DNA of 22,165 nucleotides, taken from assembly GCA_035560795.1 (NCBI GenBank), contig DATMYV010000025.1:1-22165 (forward strand), given 5' to 3'. Under the pieces are notes generated by a model. It was not told the DNA's origin and ran no database searches. It worked only from the letters and a program-made list of their open reading frames with translations. A program made the position numbers and the translations under genes. Origin of the DNA: Longilinea sp035560795. GTDB lineage: Bacteria; Chloroflexota; Anaerolineae; Anaerolineales; Anaerolineaceae. The number at the start of each line of letters is the position of its first letter. Positions within the stretch are counted from its first letter, which is position 1. Shown piece after piece: positions 1 to 6,895 of the stretch.

Positions 1-108
1 ATAGAACATTTTTCACCCCAAATCAGGAGGATAAACAATTCTATTTGTTACGCTCAAGTGCTAAACTAAAAATATATTTCCCAGGCTATTCTCAAGGAGG
101 ATCGCATC
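1..108 (+). other. Upstream region of tryptophanase gene
   Basis: This AT-rich stretch precedes the tryptophanase start. It holds two Shine-Dalgarno-like sites: AGGAGG at 25-30, and AAGGAGG at 94-100, which serves the tryptophanase GTG start with an 8-base spacer. No convincing start codon follows the first site. The frame from base 1 is open to a TAA at 67-69, so it could be the tail of a gene cut by the window edge. A weak promoter-like pair, TTGTTA (45-50) and TAAAAA (67-72), is visible. No TnaC-like leader peptide with Trp and a terminal Pro is seen. Confidence 0.35.
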
Positions 109-1482
109 GTGCATTACCCACCGGAACCTTTTCGCATAAAAGTTGTTGAACCAATCCATCTCATCGATGCCGAGGCACGCCAGCAGGCCATGCTCAAAGC
201 CGGGCATAATGTGTTTGCATTGCGGGCTGAGGATGTTTTTATTGATCTATTAACTGACTCAGGCACTGGAGCAATGAGCCAGGAACAATGGGCAGCCATC
301 ATGCGCGGTGATGAATCATATGCCGGTGCACGTTCTTATTACCGCTTAAACGACGCGATGGCTGATATTTTCGGGTTTGAACATTTTGTCCCCACCCATC
401 AGGGCCGGGCTGCAGAAAACATTCTGGCCAGCCAGATGGTCAAACCTGGCATGTATGTACCGTCAAACATGCATTTTGATACCACCGAGGGCAACATTAT
501 GGCTCGCGGCGGGCGTCCGGCTAACCTTGTGATTGACGAAGCGTTCGATCCAACCAATTTACACCCTTTCAAAGGCAATATGGATTTAGTAAAACTGCGC
601 AATTTCATTCAGCAGGTTGGACCAGAAAATATCCCCTTTGGCGCAATCACCATCACCAACAATGCCGGCGGCGGGCAGCCGGTATCGCTGGCAAATATCC
701 GTGCCGTATCGGAGACTTATCACGAATTTGGCATTCCATTCTTCATCGATGCCTGCCGTTATGCCGAAAATTCCTATTTCATCAAGCTAAGGGAACCAGG
801 CTATGCGAATAAAACAACACTCGAAATCGCCCGGGAAATTTTTGCATTGGCCGACGGCGCCTGGATGAGTGCCAAGAAAGACGGCATGGTCAATATTGGC
901 GGATTCTTGGCCGTTCGCGACGAGCCACTTTTTCAGAAGATCTGCAACGAACTGATCCTGCGCGAGGGTTTTATCTCTTATGGCGGGCTTGCCGGTCGCG
1001 ACCTGGATGCCTTGGCGGTCGGTCTATATGAGGGATTGGGAGAAAGTTATTTACAATACCGCCTGGGGCAAACTGCGTACCTGGGCAAGCGGCTGAAAGA
1101 AAACAATGTCCCTTGCATAGAGCCATTCGGCGGACATGCAATCTTTGTGGATGCCGGTCGGTTATTGCCGCATATCCCCCACGCTGAATTCCCCGGTCAA
1201 GCACTGGCAGCCAATTTATATCTGGCCGGCGGCATCCGCGGCGTGGAAATTGGGTCGCTCATGTTCGCCCATCCTAACCCGGATACCGGCGAAATGATCT
1301 ACCCGCAGCTTGAGTTACTACGGCTGGCCATTCCACGCCGGGTGTATACTCAATCTCATATGGATTACATCGCCGATGTGCTGGGGGATCTTGCTTCGAA
1401 GGCCAGCGATTTACGTGGCTACCGGCTCACTTATGCGCCAGCATTACTGCGGCACTTCACTGCACGTTTCGAACCCCTATAA
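109..1482 (+). CDS. tnaA: Tryptophanase (PLP-dependent beta-eliminating lyase)
   Basis: The 457-residue product belongs to the tryptophanase / tyrosine phenol-lyase family, cytosolic PLP enzymes that split L-Trp to indole, pyruvate and ammonia, or L-Tyr to phenol. Visible landmarks are FIDLLTDSGTGAM (44-56), THQGR (96-100), the cofactor residues Asp214 and Arg217, the MSAKKD PLP-lysine motif with Lys257, the substrate-carboxylate Arg405, and the C-terminal RHFTARF. Two specificity positions favour Trp over Tyr: Asp124 in HFDTT, where TPL has Thr124, and Ile381 in VEIGS, where TPL has Arg381. GARSYY and LLRLAIPRR also read as tryptophanase. The start is GTG with an excellent AAGGAGG eight bases upstream. 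Length matches the family (about 456-471). The next gene's ribosome binding site overlaps its stop, so the two are probably cotranscribed. TPL activity is the main alternative. Confidence 0.93.
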   Translation: MHYPPEPFRIKVVEPIHLIDAEARQQAMLKAGHNVFALRAEDVFIDLLTDSGTGAMSQEQWAAIMRGDESYAGARSYYRLNDAMADIFGFEHFVPTHQGRAAENILASQMVKPGMYVPSNMHFDTTEGNIMARGGRPANLVIDEAFDPTNLHPFKGNMDLVKLRNFIQQVGPENIPFGAITITNNAGGGQPVSLANIRAVSETYHEFGIPFFIDACRYAENSYFIKLREPGYANKTTLEIAREIFALADGAWMSAKKDGMVNIGGFLAVRDEPLFQKICNELILREGFISYGGLAGRDLDALAVGLYEGLGESYLQYRLGQTAYLGKRLKENNVPCIEPFGGHAIFVDAGRLLPHIPHAEFPGQALAANLYLAGGIRGVEIGSLMFAHPNPDTGEMIYPQLELLRLAIPRRVYTQSHMDYIADVLGDLASKASDLRGYRLTYAPALLRHFTARFEPL

Positions 1483-1492
1483 GGAGATGCCC

Positions 1493-1927
1493 ATGAAAGG
1501 TAAGCTCATCCAGGTTTTTCTTATCGCCATTTTACTGTTCACGATAACCGCCTGCCTGCCCGGCAAAGCGGTTAAAGGAACGGCTCAGGAAGCAGTGTTA
1601 AATTATACTGAACCGATTGCCGATAACATCTTGAATGGAATTGAAGGGAAGGATTACGCCCTCTTCTCACAGGATTTTACTGACACAATGAAAAAGGGCA
1701 TTGACGAGGCTTCCTTTACCCAACTTTGCGACTTGCTTTCCAGCAAGGTTGGCACTTATCAAAGCCGCCAGGTAAGCAGCGTGCGTGATGTTGATGGAAT
1801 GCTGTTGGTTATCTACACGGCTGTTTTTTCCAATGCCAAGCAGGTGGTAATCAACCTTAGCATTTCACCTGATGAACCTCATTTGGTAACGGGACTCTAT
1901 TTCAATTCGCCAGAATTGCGGAAATAA
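1493..1927 (+). CDS. Small lipoprotein, DUF3887-like
   Basis: The 144-residue protein has a Lys-rich start, a hydrophobic stretch (about 5-18) and a lipobox ITAC, with Cys21 as the predicted lipidated residue after signal peptidase II cleavage. The mature part (about 35-140) reads like DUF3887, a compact alpha/beta domain in secreted lipoproteins: the pattern around GKDYALFSQDFTDTMKK, SKVGTYQSR and LLVIYTAVF fits. Its function is unknown. The ATG at 1493 is chosen because AAGGAG (1481-1486) sits 6 bases upstream, overlapping the tnaA stop. A longer frame running back to 1310 lies inside tnaA and is rejected. A strong terminator begins 21 bases after the stop. The domain assignment comes from pattern memory. 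Confidence 0.8.
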   Translation: MKGKLIQVFLIAILLFTITACLPGKAVKGTAQEAVLNYTEPIADNILNGIEGKDYALFSQDFTDTMKKGIDEASFTQLCDLLSSKVGTYQSRQVSSVRDVDGMLLVIYTAVFSNAKQVVINLSISPDEPHLVTGLYFNSPELRK

Positions 1928-1948
1928 TTAACTTGCTCGCTGAAATGC

Positions 1949-1979
1949 AAAAACTGCCCGGCGTGACCGGGCAGTTTTT
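1949..1979. terminator. Bidirectional rho-independent terminator
   Basis: The arms are perfect 13-base inverted repeats (AAAAACTGCCCGG / CCGGGCAGTTTTT) with a 5-base loop, giving a GC-rich core flanked by A5 and T5. It therefore has a U-tract in both directions. It lies exactly between two convergent genes, 21 bases after the lipoprotein stop and 9 bases before the membrane-protein stop, and should terminate both transcripts. Confidence 0.95.
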
Positions 1980-1988
1980 CATAAAATA

Positions 1989-3425
1989 TTATCCGTTAGG
2001 ATCCGTCGTAACTTTTCGAAACAGGAGTCCTAAAAGTCCAACAACTCCAAAGCCAAAAATAACATCCCAAATCAGGTTAAATTGCCAGAGTTGTTTTGCC
2101 GGATCGCGCATCCCGCCCACCAGCATTGTCATGCCAAATTGCAGGACTGAAATCCCGACTAAAATCGTAAAAACAACCACATAAGGTCTGGCAGTTGGCC
2201 GGCGAAACCAGAATTGCAATCCGGCAATCACAGGGGCTGAATATAAACTGATCAGGAAAAGGCTCGTCTTTGGAAGAAACCTTTCCTTGAAATCACTCCA
2301 AAATGTGAACTTCTCCACATGGCTCAGGGGCGGAAGACCACTTGCCCGTTCGTAGTTTCCCAGAAAATCCAGGCGCATTCGAAAGACTTGAGAGGCGCCG
2401 CGGTTCAACTGCTGAAAAACCCAGGCCGGATGGGAATAATAATATCGGATCACATCGGAGAAACTGGTTTGTTGAAAGAAAATGCGGTCGAATTCCGGAT
2501 CATGTACCAGACCGCCTTCCATGTAATAATCCCGTCCGCTGTACGCCGCCAGATCCTGCGGCAGATTGAAAAATGCCAGGGTATCCATCGTGTTCGAAGT
2601 GGGCAAAATGTCATGGAAGACAATATTAAACTGGTTGGCACGTTTATACCGTTGCGGAGTCAATTGGAAATAAGCAGTGGTCAAAATAATTAATGCTGCC
2701 GATAAAGCAATGGCCACCTTCATCTGCTTGCGGTCTTTCTTTAGGCACCCGATTCCAAGTCCGCCGGCCGCGAAAAGTATTCCCATTAAGGTATTCTGTG
2801 TTTTTACGGTCAAGAGTAAACCGCTCAACAGGTAAAAAAGGATCATTGCCGGCCAATTGCACCCTGGTTTACGAATCCAAAAAATCGTCGCGGCTAGCCA
2901 AAAACCTAGAAAAATTAAAAAAGCCGGCTCGGAATAAAACGAATTTAGATAGGACATCACCCTCAGGTCCGTCAGAAAGAGAATCAAAAAAACTGCGACA
3001 AGCAGCCGCTGAATGAACCGCAGACCTCGCGATGCAGCCAGAATGCAGCCCACCGCCAAAAGCAATGCAAATATATGCAAACCACCCAGAAAGCGGATAT
3101 CCCAGAGGCCATTTTGCGCAAAGGGGTGACCGATCCAGAAGGCAGCCTGGTGGAAAAAAGCTTCTGAAGAGAGAAAATCGCCAAGCAAAGGCGTTGTGGC
3201 GGGAACAATTTTGTACATCCGCTCGAAGTAATTGAAATACCTATCTTCTACGCGGTCGGAGGCATGTTCCAAGCCGACCTTTGCCATCATCCTGCCAAAG
3301 TCGCCATTGTCGGCCATGCCAATTGCGGGGGTAAAGAGCAGATTGACAACCAGTACACTGCCTATCGCCAGAAGAACAATGATCTCCAGCCATGGGATGC
3401 TGGATAAAAAATGCCGGGTTTTCAT
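1989..3425 (-). CDS. Polytopic membrane protein, GT-C glycosyltransferase-like
   Basis: The 478-residue protein has about ten hydrophobic helices, roughly at 14-34, 113-131, 138-155, 166-183, 191-205, 212-226, 237-254, 387-404, 414-436 and 449-469. A large first loop (35-112) and a second loop (255-386) are predicted outside the membrane. The first loop opens with ADNGDFGR (Asp39, Asp42), an acidic pair after TM1 that recalls GT-C-fold enzymes using polyprenyl-linked sugars. NSFYSEP (161-167) is another likely conserved motif. A WsfD-like glycan hexose transferase is possible, but I cannot confirm it. Start: the ATG at 3425 overlaps the mazG stop as ATGA, so translation is probably coupled. 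An 11-residue upstream extension lies inside mazG and is rejected. The gene ends at the shared terminator. Confidence 0.75.
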   Translation of the reverse strand: MKTRHFLSSIPWLEIIVLLAIGSVLVVNLLFTPAIGMADNGDFGRMMAKVGLEHASDRVEDRYFNYFERMYKIVPATTPLLGDFLSSEAFFHQAAFWIGHPFAQNGLWDIRFLGGLHIFALLLAVGCILAASRGLRFIQRLLVAVFLILFLTDLRVMSYLNSFYSEPAFLIFLGFWLAATIFWIRKPGCNWPAMILFYLLSGLLLTVKTQNTLMGILFAAGGLGIGCLKKDRKQMKVAIALSAALIILTTAYFQLTPQRYKRANQFNIVFHDILPTSNTMDTLAFFNLPQDLAAYSGRDYYMEGGLVHDPEFDRIFFQQTSFSDVIRYYYSHPAWVFQQLNRGASQVFRMRLDFLGNYERASGLPPLSHVEKFTFWSDFKERFLPKTSLFLISLYSAPVIAGLQFWFRRPTARPYVVVFTILVGISVLQFGMTMLVGGMRDPAKQLWQFNLIWDVIFGFGVVGLLGLLFRKVTTDPNG

Positions 3426-4534
3426 GAACCCCGTTCGATCTTCTTCGCTTCGTCCCACAGAACGTCCATCTCCGCCAGGGTCATGCTGCTAAGATCACGT
3501 CCCATTTCACGGGCGCCTTTTTCAATGTGGGCAAAGCGGCTGCGAAAGCGCTGGTTCGCCTCGCGCAGTACGGTTTCAGAATCTGCTTTATGCCAGCGGA
3601 CATAATTGACCACGGCGAAGAGCAGGTCGCCCAGTTCTTTGGCACGCTGATCATCGTCTGCGGCAGTCCGCACCTCTTCGAGTTCTTCCATGACTTTTGC
3701 CAGGACGGGTGCTACGTCCGGCCAGTCAAACCCGACGCGGGCTGCCCGGTCTTGAAATTCCTGGGCCTGTTCCAACGCAGGGAAGACTGTCGAGACCCCA
3801 TCCAGAATGCCTTTGTGATCAGCCTCCCCGTTGGCTTCCCGTTCGGCTGCTTTTAACTTTTCCCAGTTTTGTAAAACGTTAGAAACGCCATTGACTTGAA
3901 CGTCACCAAAAACATGCGGGTGGCGGCGCACAATTTTTCGGTTAATACCCTGGAGAATGTCAGCCATGCGAAATTCGCCCGCTTCAACGGCGATCTGGGC
4001 ATGCAACACAATTTGGAGCAGCAAATCACCGAACTCCTCGCTCATTGCCAAGGTATCGCGCGCGTCCAAAGCTCCGAGGGCTTCATAGCTTTCTTCCAAC
4101 AAATGTTTGCGCAATGAATCATGGGTTTGTTCACCGTCCCACGGGCAGCCATCTGGCGCGCGTAGATGGGCAATGACCTCTTGAAACGCTTCCATCGAGG
4201 TATCCTTGCCTAAAGCGGGTAGGAACAGGGCATCCATCTGCAGCATTGCACCAAGTTGGTTAAGGGGTAAATTGATGCTTTCCAAATCACCGGCATCTTT
4301 TTCGCTTACGGCACAAATTTCGAATGTCCCTGGGTATACATGCTCCAGTATGGTCTGTAATTCAAGCAGGTTGGCATTTTCCAACCCGGTCAACACGGCT
4401 GGCAAGGACGGTGGAAATGGCAGAGTGTGCTTTCCGGCTAACGCGCCGCCAGGCAAAATTACCACGCCTTCTGCGATACTGACTTGAAATATTTCCAGGT
4501 ACCGGTCAATCAAACCTTCGTGACTCATATTCAT
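3422..4534 (-). CDS. mazG: MazG-type nucleoside triphosphate pyrophosphohydrolase with N-terminal methylase remnant
   Basis: The 370-residue protein has two tandem all-alpha MazG domains. The first (about 113-240) carries RAPDGCPWDGEQTH and the metal set Glu147, Glu148, Glu151, Glu167 and Asp170. The second (about 255-365) repeats the pattern with Glu283/284, Glu286/287, Glu300 and Asp303. Family members hydrolyse NTPs to NMP plus pyrophosphate, clearing non-canonical nucleotides or lowering ppGpp. Residues 1-112 resemble only the C-terminal part of the tetrapyrrole-methylase domain fused to MazG in YabN-type proteins (HVYPGTFEICAVSEKD, DALFLPAL). The SAM-binding front half is missing. The start at 4534 is preferred because GGAG lies 10 bases upstream; the ATG at 4552 would put that GGAG inside the gene, and 4528 is another option. 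It overlaps the downstream membrane-protein gene by 4 bases. Confidence 0.9.
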   Translation of the reverse strand: MNMSHEGLIDRYLEIFQVSIAEGVVILPGGALAGKHTLPFPPSLPAVLTGLENANLLELQTILEHVYPGTFEICAVSEKDAGDLESINLPLNQLGAMLQMDALFLPALGKDTSMEAFQEVIAHLRAPDGCPWDGEQTHDSLRKHLLEESYEALGALDARDTLAMSEEFGDLLLQIVLHAQIAVEAGEFRMADILQGINRKIVRRHPHVFGDVQVNGVSNVLQNWEKLKAAEREANGEADHKGILDGVSTVFPALEQAQEFQDRAARVGFDWPDVAPVLAKVMEELEEVRTAADDDQRAKELGDLLFAVVNYVRWHKADSETVLREANQRFRSRFAHIEKGAREMGRDLSSMTLAEMDVLWDEAKKIERGS

Positions 4535-4848
4535 CACGCACTTTCTCCACATTCAAAGAAACCCAACGATAATTCTACTCAATGTACCAAAAGGGATGTG
4601 AAAAGGCAAATCCATTTGTTGATTAAGGAAACGCAATGGGTCATCAGGCCATGCACCTTTCTATTTGGTGCAATAAAAGTGCGAATTGAAATAATGACCT
4701 TGGCGTTCCATATTTATTTGCGGCCATGGAATCATAAGCTGATCCAGGACTGTCATCGCCAGCCCTAGAAACACTTTTATGGTGCGCTGCAGCAATTTCT
4801 GCTGCCTCGCACCATAAAAGGTACTTTCAATTTCCCGGAACGGGAATA
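4535..4848. other. Gap between rpsI and mazG
   Basis: This 314-base, AT-richer gap separates the end of the ribosomal operon from mazG, and I find no credible gene in it. Three inverted repeats are visible: 4774-4820 (listed separately), TTCCAT/ATGGAA at 4706-4731, and TGCACC/GGTGCA at 4652-4672. A minus-strand -10-like TAGAAT lies about 35 bases before the mazG start, but I see no good -35 partner, so a mazG promoter here is possible but unproven. Confidence 0.6.
4774..4820 (-). terminator. Long perfect hairpin after rpsI, probable operon terminator
   Basis: Arms of 13 perfect bases (CTTTTATGGTGCG / CGCACCATAAAAG) enclose a second 6-bp stem (GCAGCA / TGCTGC) with a 5-base loop. Together they form a nearly continuous stem of about 19 bp with a small internal bulge. 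It begins 28 bases past the rpsI stop, where the superoperon should end. Beyond the GC core the stem is A/U-rich, but no clean U-tract follows (the downstream minus sequence is GTGTTTC). It could terminate, or act as an RNA-processing or 3'-stabilising element. Confidence 0.65.
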
Positions 4849-5244
4849 TTAACGCTTTGTGTAGGTTGGAGCCTTGCGGGCGCGCTTCAGGCCTGGCTTC
4901 TTGCGTTCCTTGATGCGAGCATCGCGGGTAAGCAGACCGTACTTGCGCAGCATTGCCACGTAATCGTGATTCATCTTAACCAATGCGCGTGCCAATCCCA
5001 GCTGAACTGAGTCCACCTGGCCGGTCACACCGCCACCTTTGACAATCACGGTGATGTCGTAAGTGGATAATTCCTGACCGGTCGCCTGAAAAGGTTGAAG
5101 CACTTTCTCCATATCGCCCATGCGGGTGAAATATTCTTCAGCAAGCTTTTCATTGACCACAATTTTGCCGGTGCCATTCATTAAACGGACACGGGCACTG
5201 CTTTCCTTACGGCGACCAATACCTTCGAAATACTGAACTGACAT
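4849..5244 (-). CDS. rpsI: 30S ribosomal protein S9
   Basis: The 131-residue product is full length. It has the diagnostic GIGRRKESSARVRL start (about 8-21), the conserved GGGVTGQ (about 70-76), ALVKMNHDY, and a basic C-terminus ending in YTKR. This tail reaches into the 30S P site and contacts tRNA. In the family S9 binds 16S rRNA in the head. The gene is last in the superoperon, 15 bases after rplM, the usual rplM-rpsI pair, and is followed by a hairpin. Confidence 0.98.
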   Translation of the reverse strand: MSVQYFEGIGRRKESSARVRLMNGTGKIVVNEKLAEEYFTRMGDMEKVLQPFQATGQELSTYDITVIVKGGGVTGQVDSVQLGLARALVKMNHDYVAMLRKYGLLTRDARIKERKKPGLKRARKAPTYTKR

Positions 5245-5259
5245 CTTCGCCCTGCTCCT

Positions 5260-5691
5260 TTACGCAACCGACTGCGGGTTCTGGCTTTGATGCGGGTGAT
5301 CGGTCCCGGCATACACCTTCAATCGCTTAATCAGCTTGCGGCCGACCTTATTATGCGGCAGCATTCCCCATACAGCCGCCCGGATCACGCGATCCGGATG
5401 CCGGATGAGCTGATCACGAAGGCTGATGGATTTCAAACCGCCGGGATAACCAGAGTGATGGTGATAAAACTTTTCTTCCAACTGCTGGCTGTTTACTTTC
5501 ACTTGCCCGGCGTTGACAACAACCACAAAATCACCCATTTCGACGCCCGGGGTGTAGGTTGCTTTATGTTTACCCAGCAAGTATGCAGCGATTTGCGTCG
5601 CCAACCGGCCCAGGCCTTCTTCCCGTGCGTCCACGAGGATCCATTTACTTTCAGGTCTTCCCTTGATCACGAACGTCTTGTCCACGGTCAT
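5260..5691 (-). CDS. rplM: 50S ribosomal protein L13
   Basis: The protein of about 143 residues is an early-assembly 50S protein. KWILVDAREEGLGRLATQIA near the N-terminus, the GDFVVVVNA strand and AVWGMLPHNKVGRKLIKRLKVYAG identify it. The start is uncertain. The ATG at 5691 is listed, but GGAG is only 3 bases before it. A GTG at 5685, giving MDKTFVIKGR, sits 9 bases after the same GGAG and may be the true start. A GTG at 5700 has no ribosome binding site. In every case the N-terminus overlaps the 3' end of truA by 35-50 bases, an unusually long overlap for this operon. Confidence 0.96.
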   Translation of the reverse strand: MTVDKTFVIKGRPESKWILVDAREEGLGRLATQIAAYLLGKHKATYTPGVEMGDFVVVVNAGQVKVNSQQLEEKFYHHHSGYPGGLKSISLRDQLIRHPDRVIRAAVWGMLPHNKVGRKLIKRLKVYAGTDHPHQSQNPQSVA

Positions 5692-6478
5692 CTTCTCCAC
5701 TTGCAGACAAGGTATTTAACCTTTTTTCCAGTTTCTGCCTACTGTCCGGATACCGGACTTCCCATAATTCCAGTCCATTTGGGGCAGCGATCCCGGCAAT
5801 TTGCTCAGTTTGGTGATCGATTCCATCCGCAAATTGCTCGAGTTGCCATCGCCCCTGGGCTATCGCCACCTGGACATAGACCAAACGCCGCACCATGTGG
5901 TAAAGGAAGGAGTTCGCGGTTATCACAAACTGCCATCCATCCTCCACCGGTTGCCAGGAGGCTTCATTGACCACCCGAATGGTACTACCTTTCAACCGGG
6001 TGGGCTTGCCGAAGGCCGCAAAATCATGCGTTCCCATCAGCAAATCCGCTGCAGTTTGAAGGCTTTCACCATTCACCGGAGGCCACACGCGCCATGCAAA
6101 CCGGTCGCGGAGCGGGTTTCGCTCTGCGCGGCAGTAAAGCCGGTAATGATAGCAGCGCCAAAGAGCATCAAAACGGGGATGAAACTCTTCTTCTGCCACC
6201 CTTACCGCCTTCACTGCCACATCATCCGGCAGTTCGGCGTTGAGGGCCTTGCCCAATGCTTCTGGTGGGTGGTGCCAGTCGAGATCGACCGCAATCACCT
6301 GGCCGGAAGCGTGGACACCGGTGTCGGTTCTCCCACTGGAGAGGATGCTTCGACCTTGCCAGCCCAATCGCCGGAAAGCCGCTTCAACCTCACCTTGAAC
6401 CGTACGGGCCTCATCCTGGCGTTGGTAGCCCAGGAAGTCCGTCCCATCGTAGGCAAGAATAATCTGGTAATGTGCCAT
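5651..6478 (-). CDS. truA: tRNA pseudouridine(38-40) synthase TruA
   Basis: TruA converts uridines 38-40 of the tRNA anticodon arm to pseudouridine. The 275-residue product shows the YDGTDFLGYQRQ entry (10-21), the catalytic Asp52 in SSGRTDTGVHA, RCYHYRLY (108-115) and the C-terminal NSFLYHMVRRLV (189-200). The ATG at 6478 is the only in-frame ATG before the conserved MAHYQIILAYDG; an upstream TTG is rejected. After the last family-like strand (ELWEVRYP, to 244) there is a charged tail of about 30 residues whose coding sequence overlaps rplM. The tail looks non-conserved. Placement between rplQ and rplM is common in Gram-positive and Chloroflexota-type operons. Confidence 0.96.
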   Translation of the reverse strand: MAHYQIILAYDGTDFLGYQRQDEARTVQGEVEAAFRRLGWQGRSILSSGRTDTGVHASGQVIAVDLDWHHPPEALGKALNAELPDDVAVKAVRVAEEEFHPRFDALWRCYHYRLYCRAERNPLRDRFAWRVWPPVNGESLQTAADLLMGTHDFAAFGKPTRLKGSTIRVVNEASWQPVEDGWQFVITANSFLYHMVRRLVYVQVAIAQGRWQLEQFADGIDHQTEQIAGIAAPNGLELWEVRYPDSRQKLEKRLNTLSASGEDDRGQDVRDQGKT

Positions 6479-6508
6479 TCCATTCCGGTTCTGCAAGCCC
6501 GGTTTGGA

Positions 6509-6889
6509 CTATTCTTCGACTAGCTCCAATAGAACCATATCAGCATTGTCACCCAGGCGGGGCCCCAATTTAAGGATACGGGTGTAACCGCCGGGACGGG
6601 TGCTGAAACGCGGAGCAATGTCGTCAAAGAGCTTCTTCACCACCACTGGATCGCTGCCCAAACGAGCAGAAACCAGACGGCGGGCGTTGACCTTTTGAAT
6701 TTCAGTGCCTTTCGCGCTGTTGCGAGCGAGCGTGATTAGACGCTCTGCTGCGCTACGGATTGACATCGCTTTGGCGCGAGTAGTCTTTATCCGTTCATGC
6801 GTGAATAGCTGGCGGATCATCGTCCGGCGCAATCCTTCGCTCCGGCCTTTTCCACCGCCAAGTTTGTATCCAGCTATCTGATGTCGCAT
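6509..6889 (-). CDS. rplQ: 50S ribosomal protein L17
   Basis: The 126-residue product starts MRHQIAGYKLGGGKGRSEGLRRTMIRQL and carries HERIKTTRAKA (about 31-41), the standard bacterial L17 signatures. L17 lies near the peptide exit tunnel. PGGYTRILKLGPRLGDNADM near the C-terminus and the final acidic LVELEE-type ending (here VLLELVEE) are also typical. The gene follows rpoA after 6 bases, the universal rpoA-rplQ pair, and precedes truA by 30 bases. Confidence 0.98.
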   Translation of the reverse strand: MRHQIAGYKLGGGKGRSEGLRRTMIRQLFTHERIKTTRAKAMSIRSAAERLITLARNSAKGTEIQKVNARRLVSARLGSDPVVVKKLFDDIAPRFSTRPGGYTRILKLGPRLGDNADMVLLELVEE

Positions 6890-6895
6890 AAAATC

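Noticed and set aside
1..108. A TnaC-type leader peptide
   Set aside because: No short frame with a standard start codon, a Trp codon and a terminal Pro was found.
1310..1492. A longer N-terminus for the lipoprotein, running back inside tnaA
   Set aside because: It lies out of frame inside a strongly conserved gene and lacks a ribosome site. The ATG at 1493 has AAGGAG and starts a proper signal peptide.
4484..4768. A 94-codon plus-strand open frame in the rpsI-mazG gap
   Set aside because: It begins inside mazG antisense, has no ribosome site, and shows no recognisable protein pattern.
5287..5970. A 227-codon plus-strand open frame across rplM and truA
   Set aside because: It is antisense to two clearly conserved genes and its translation shows no family-like pattern.
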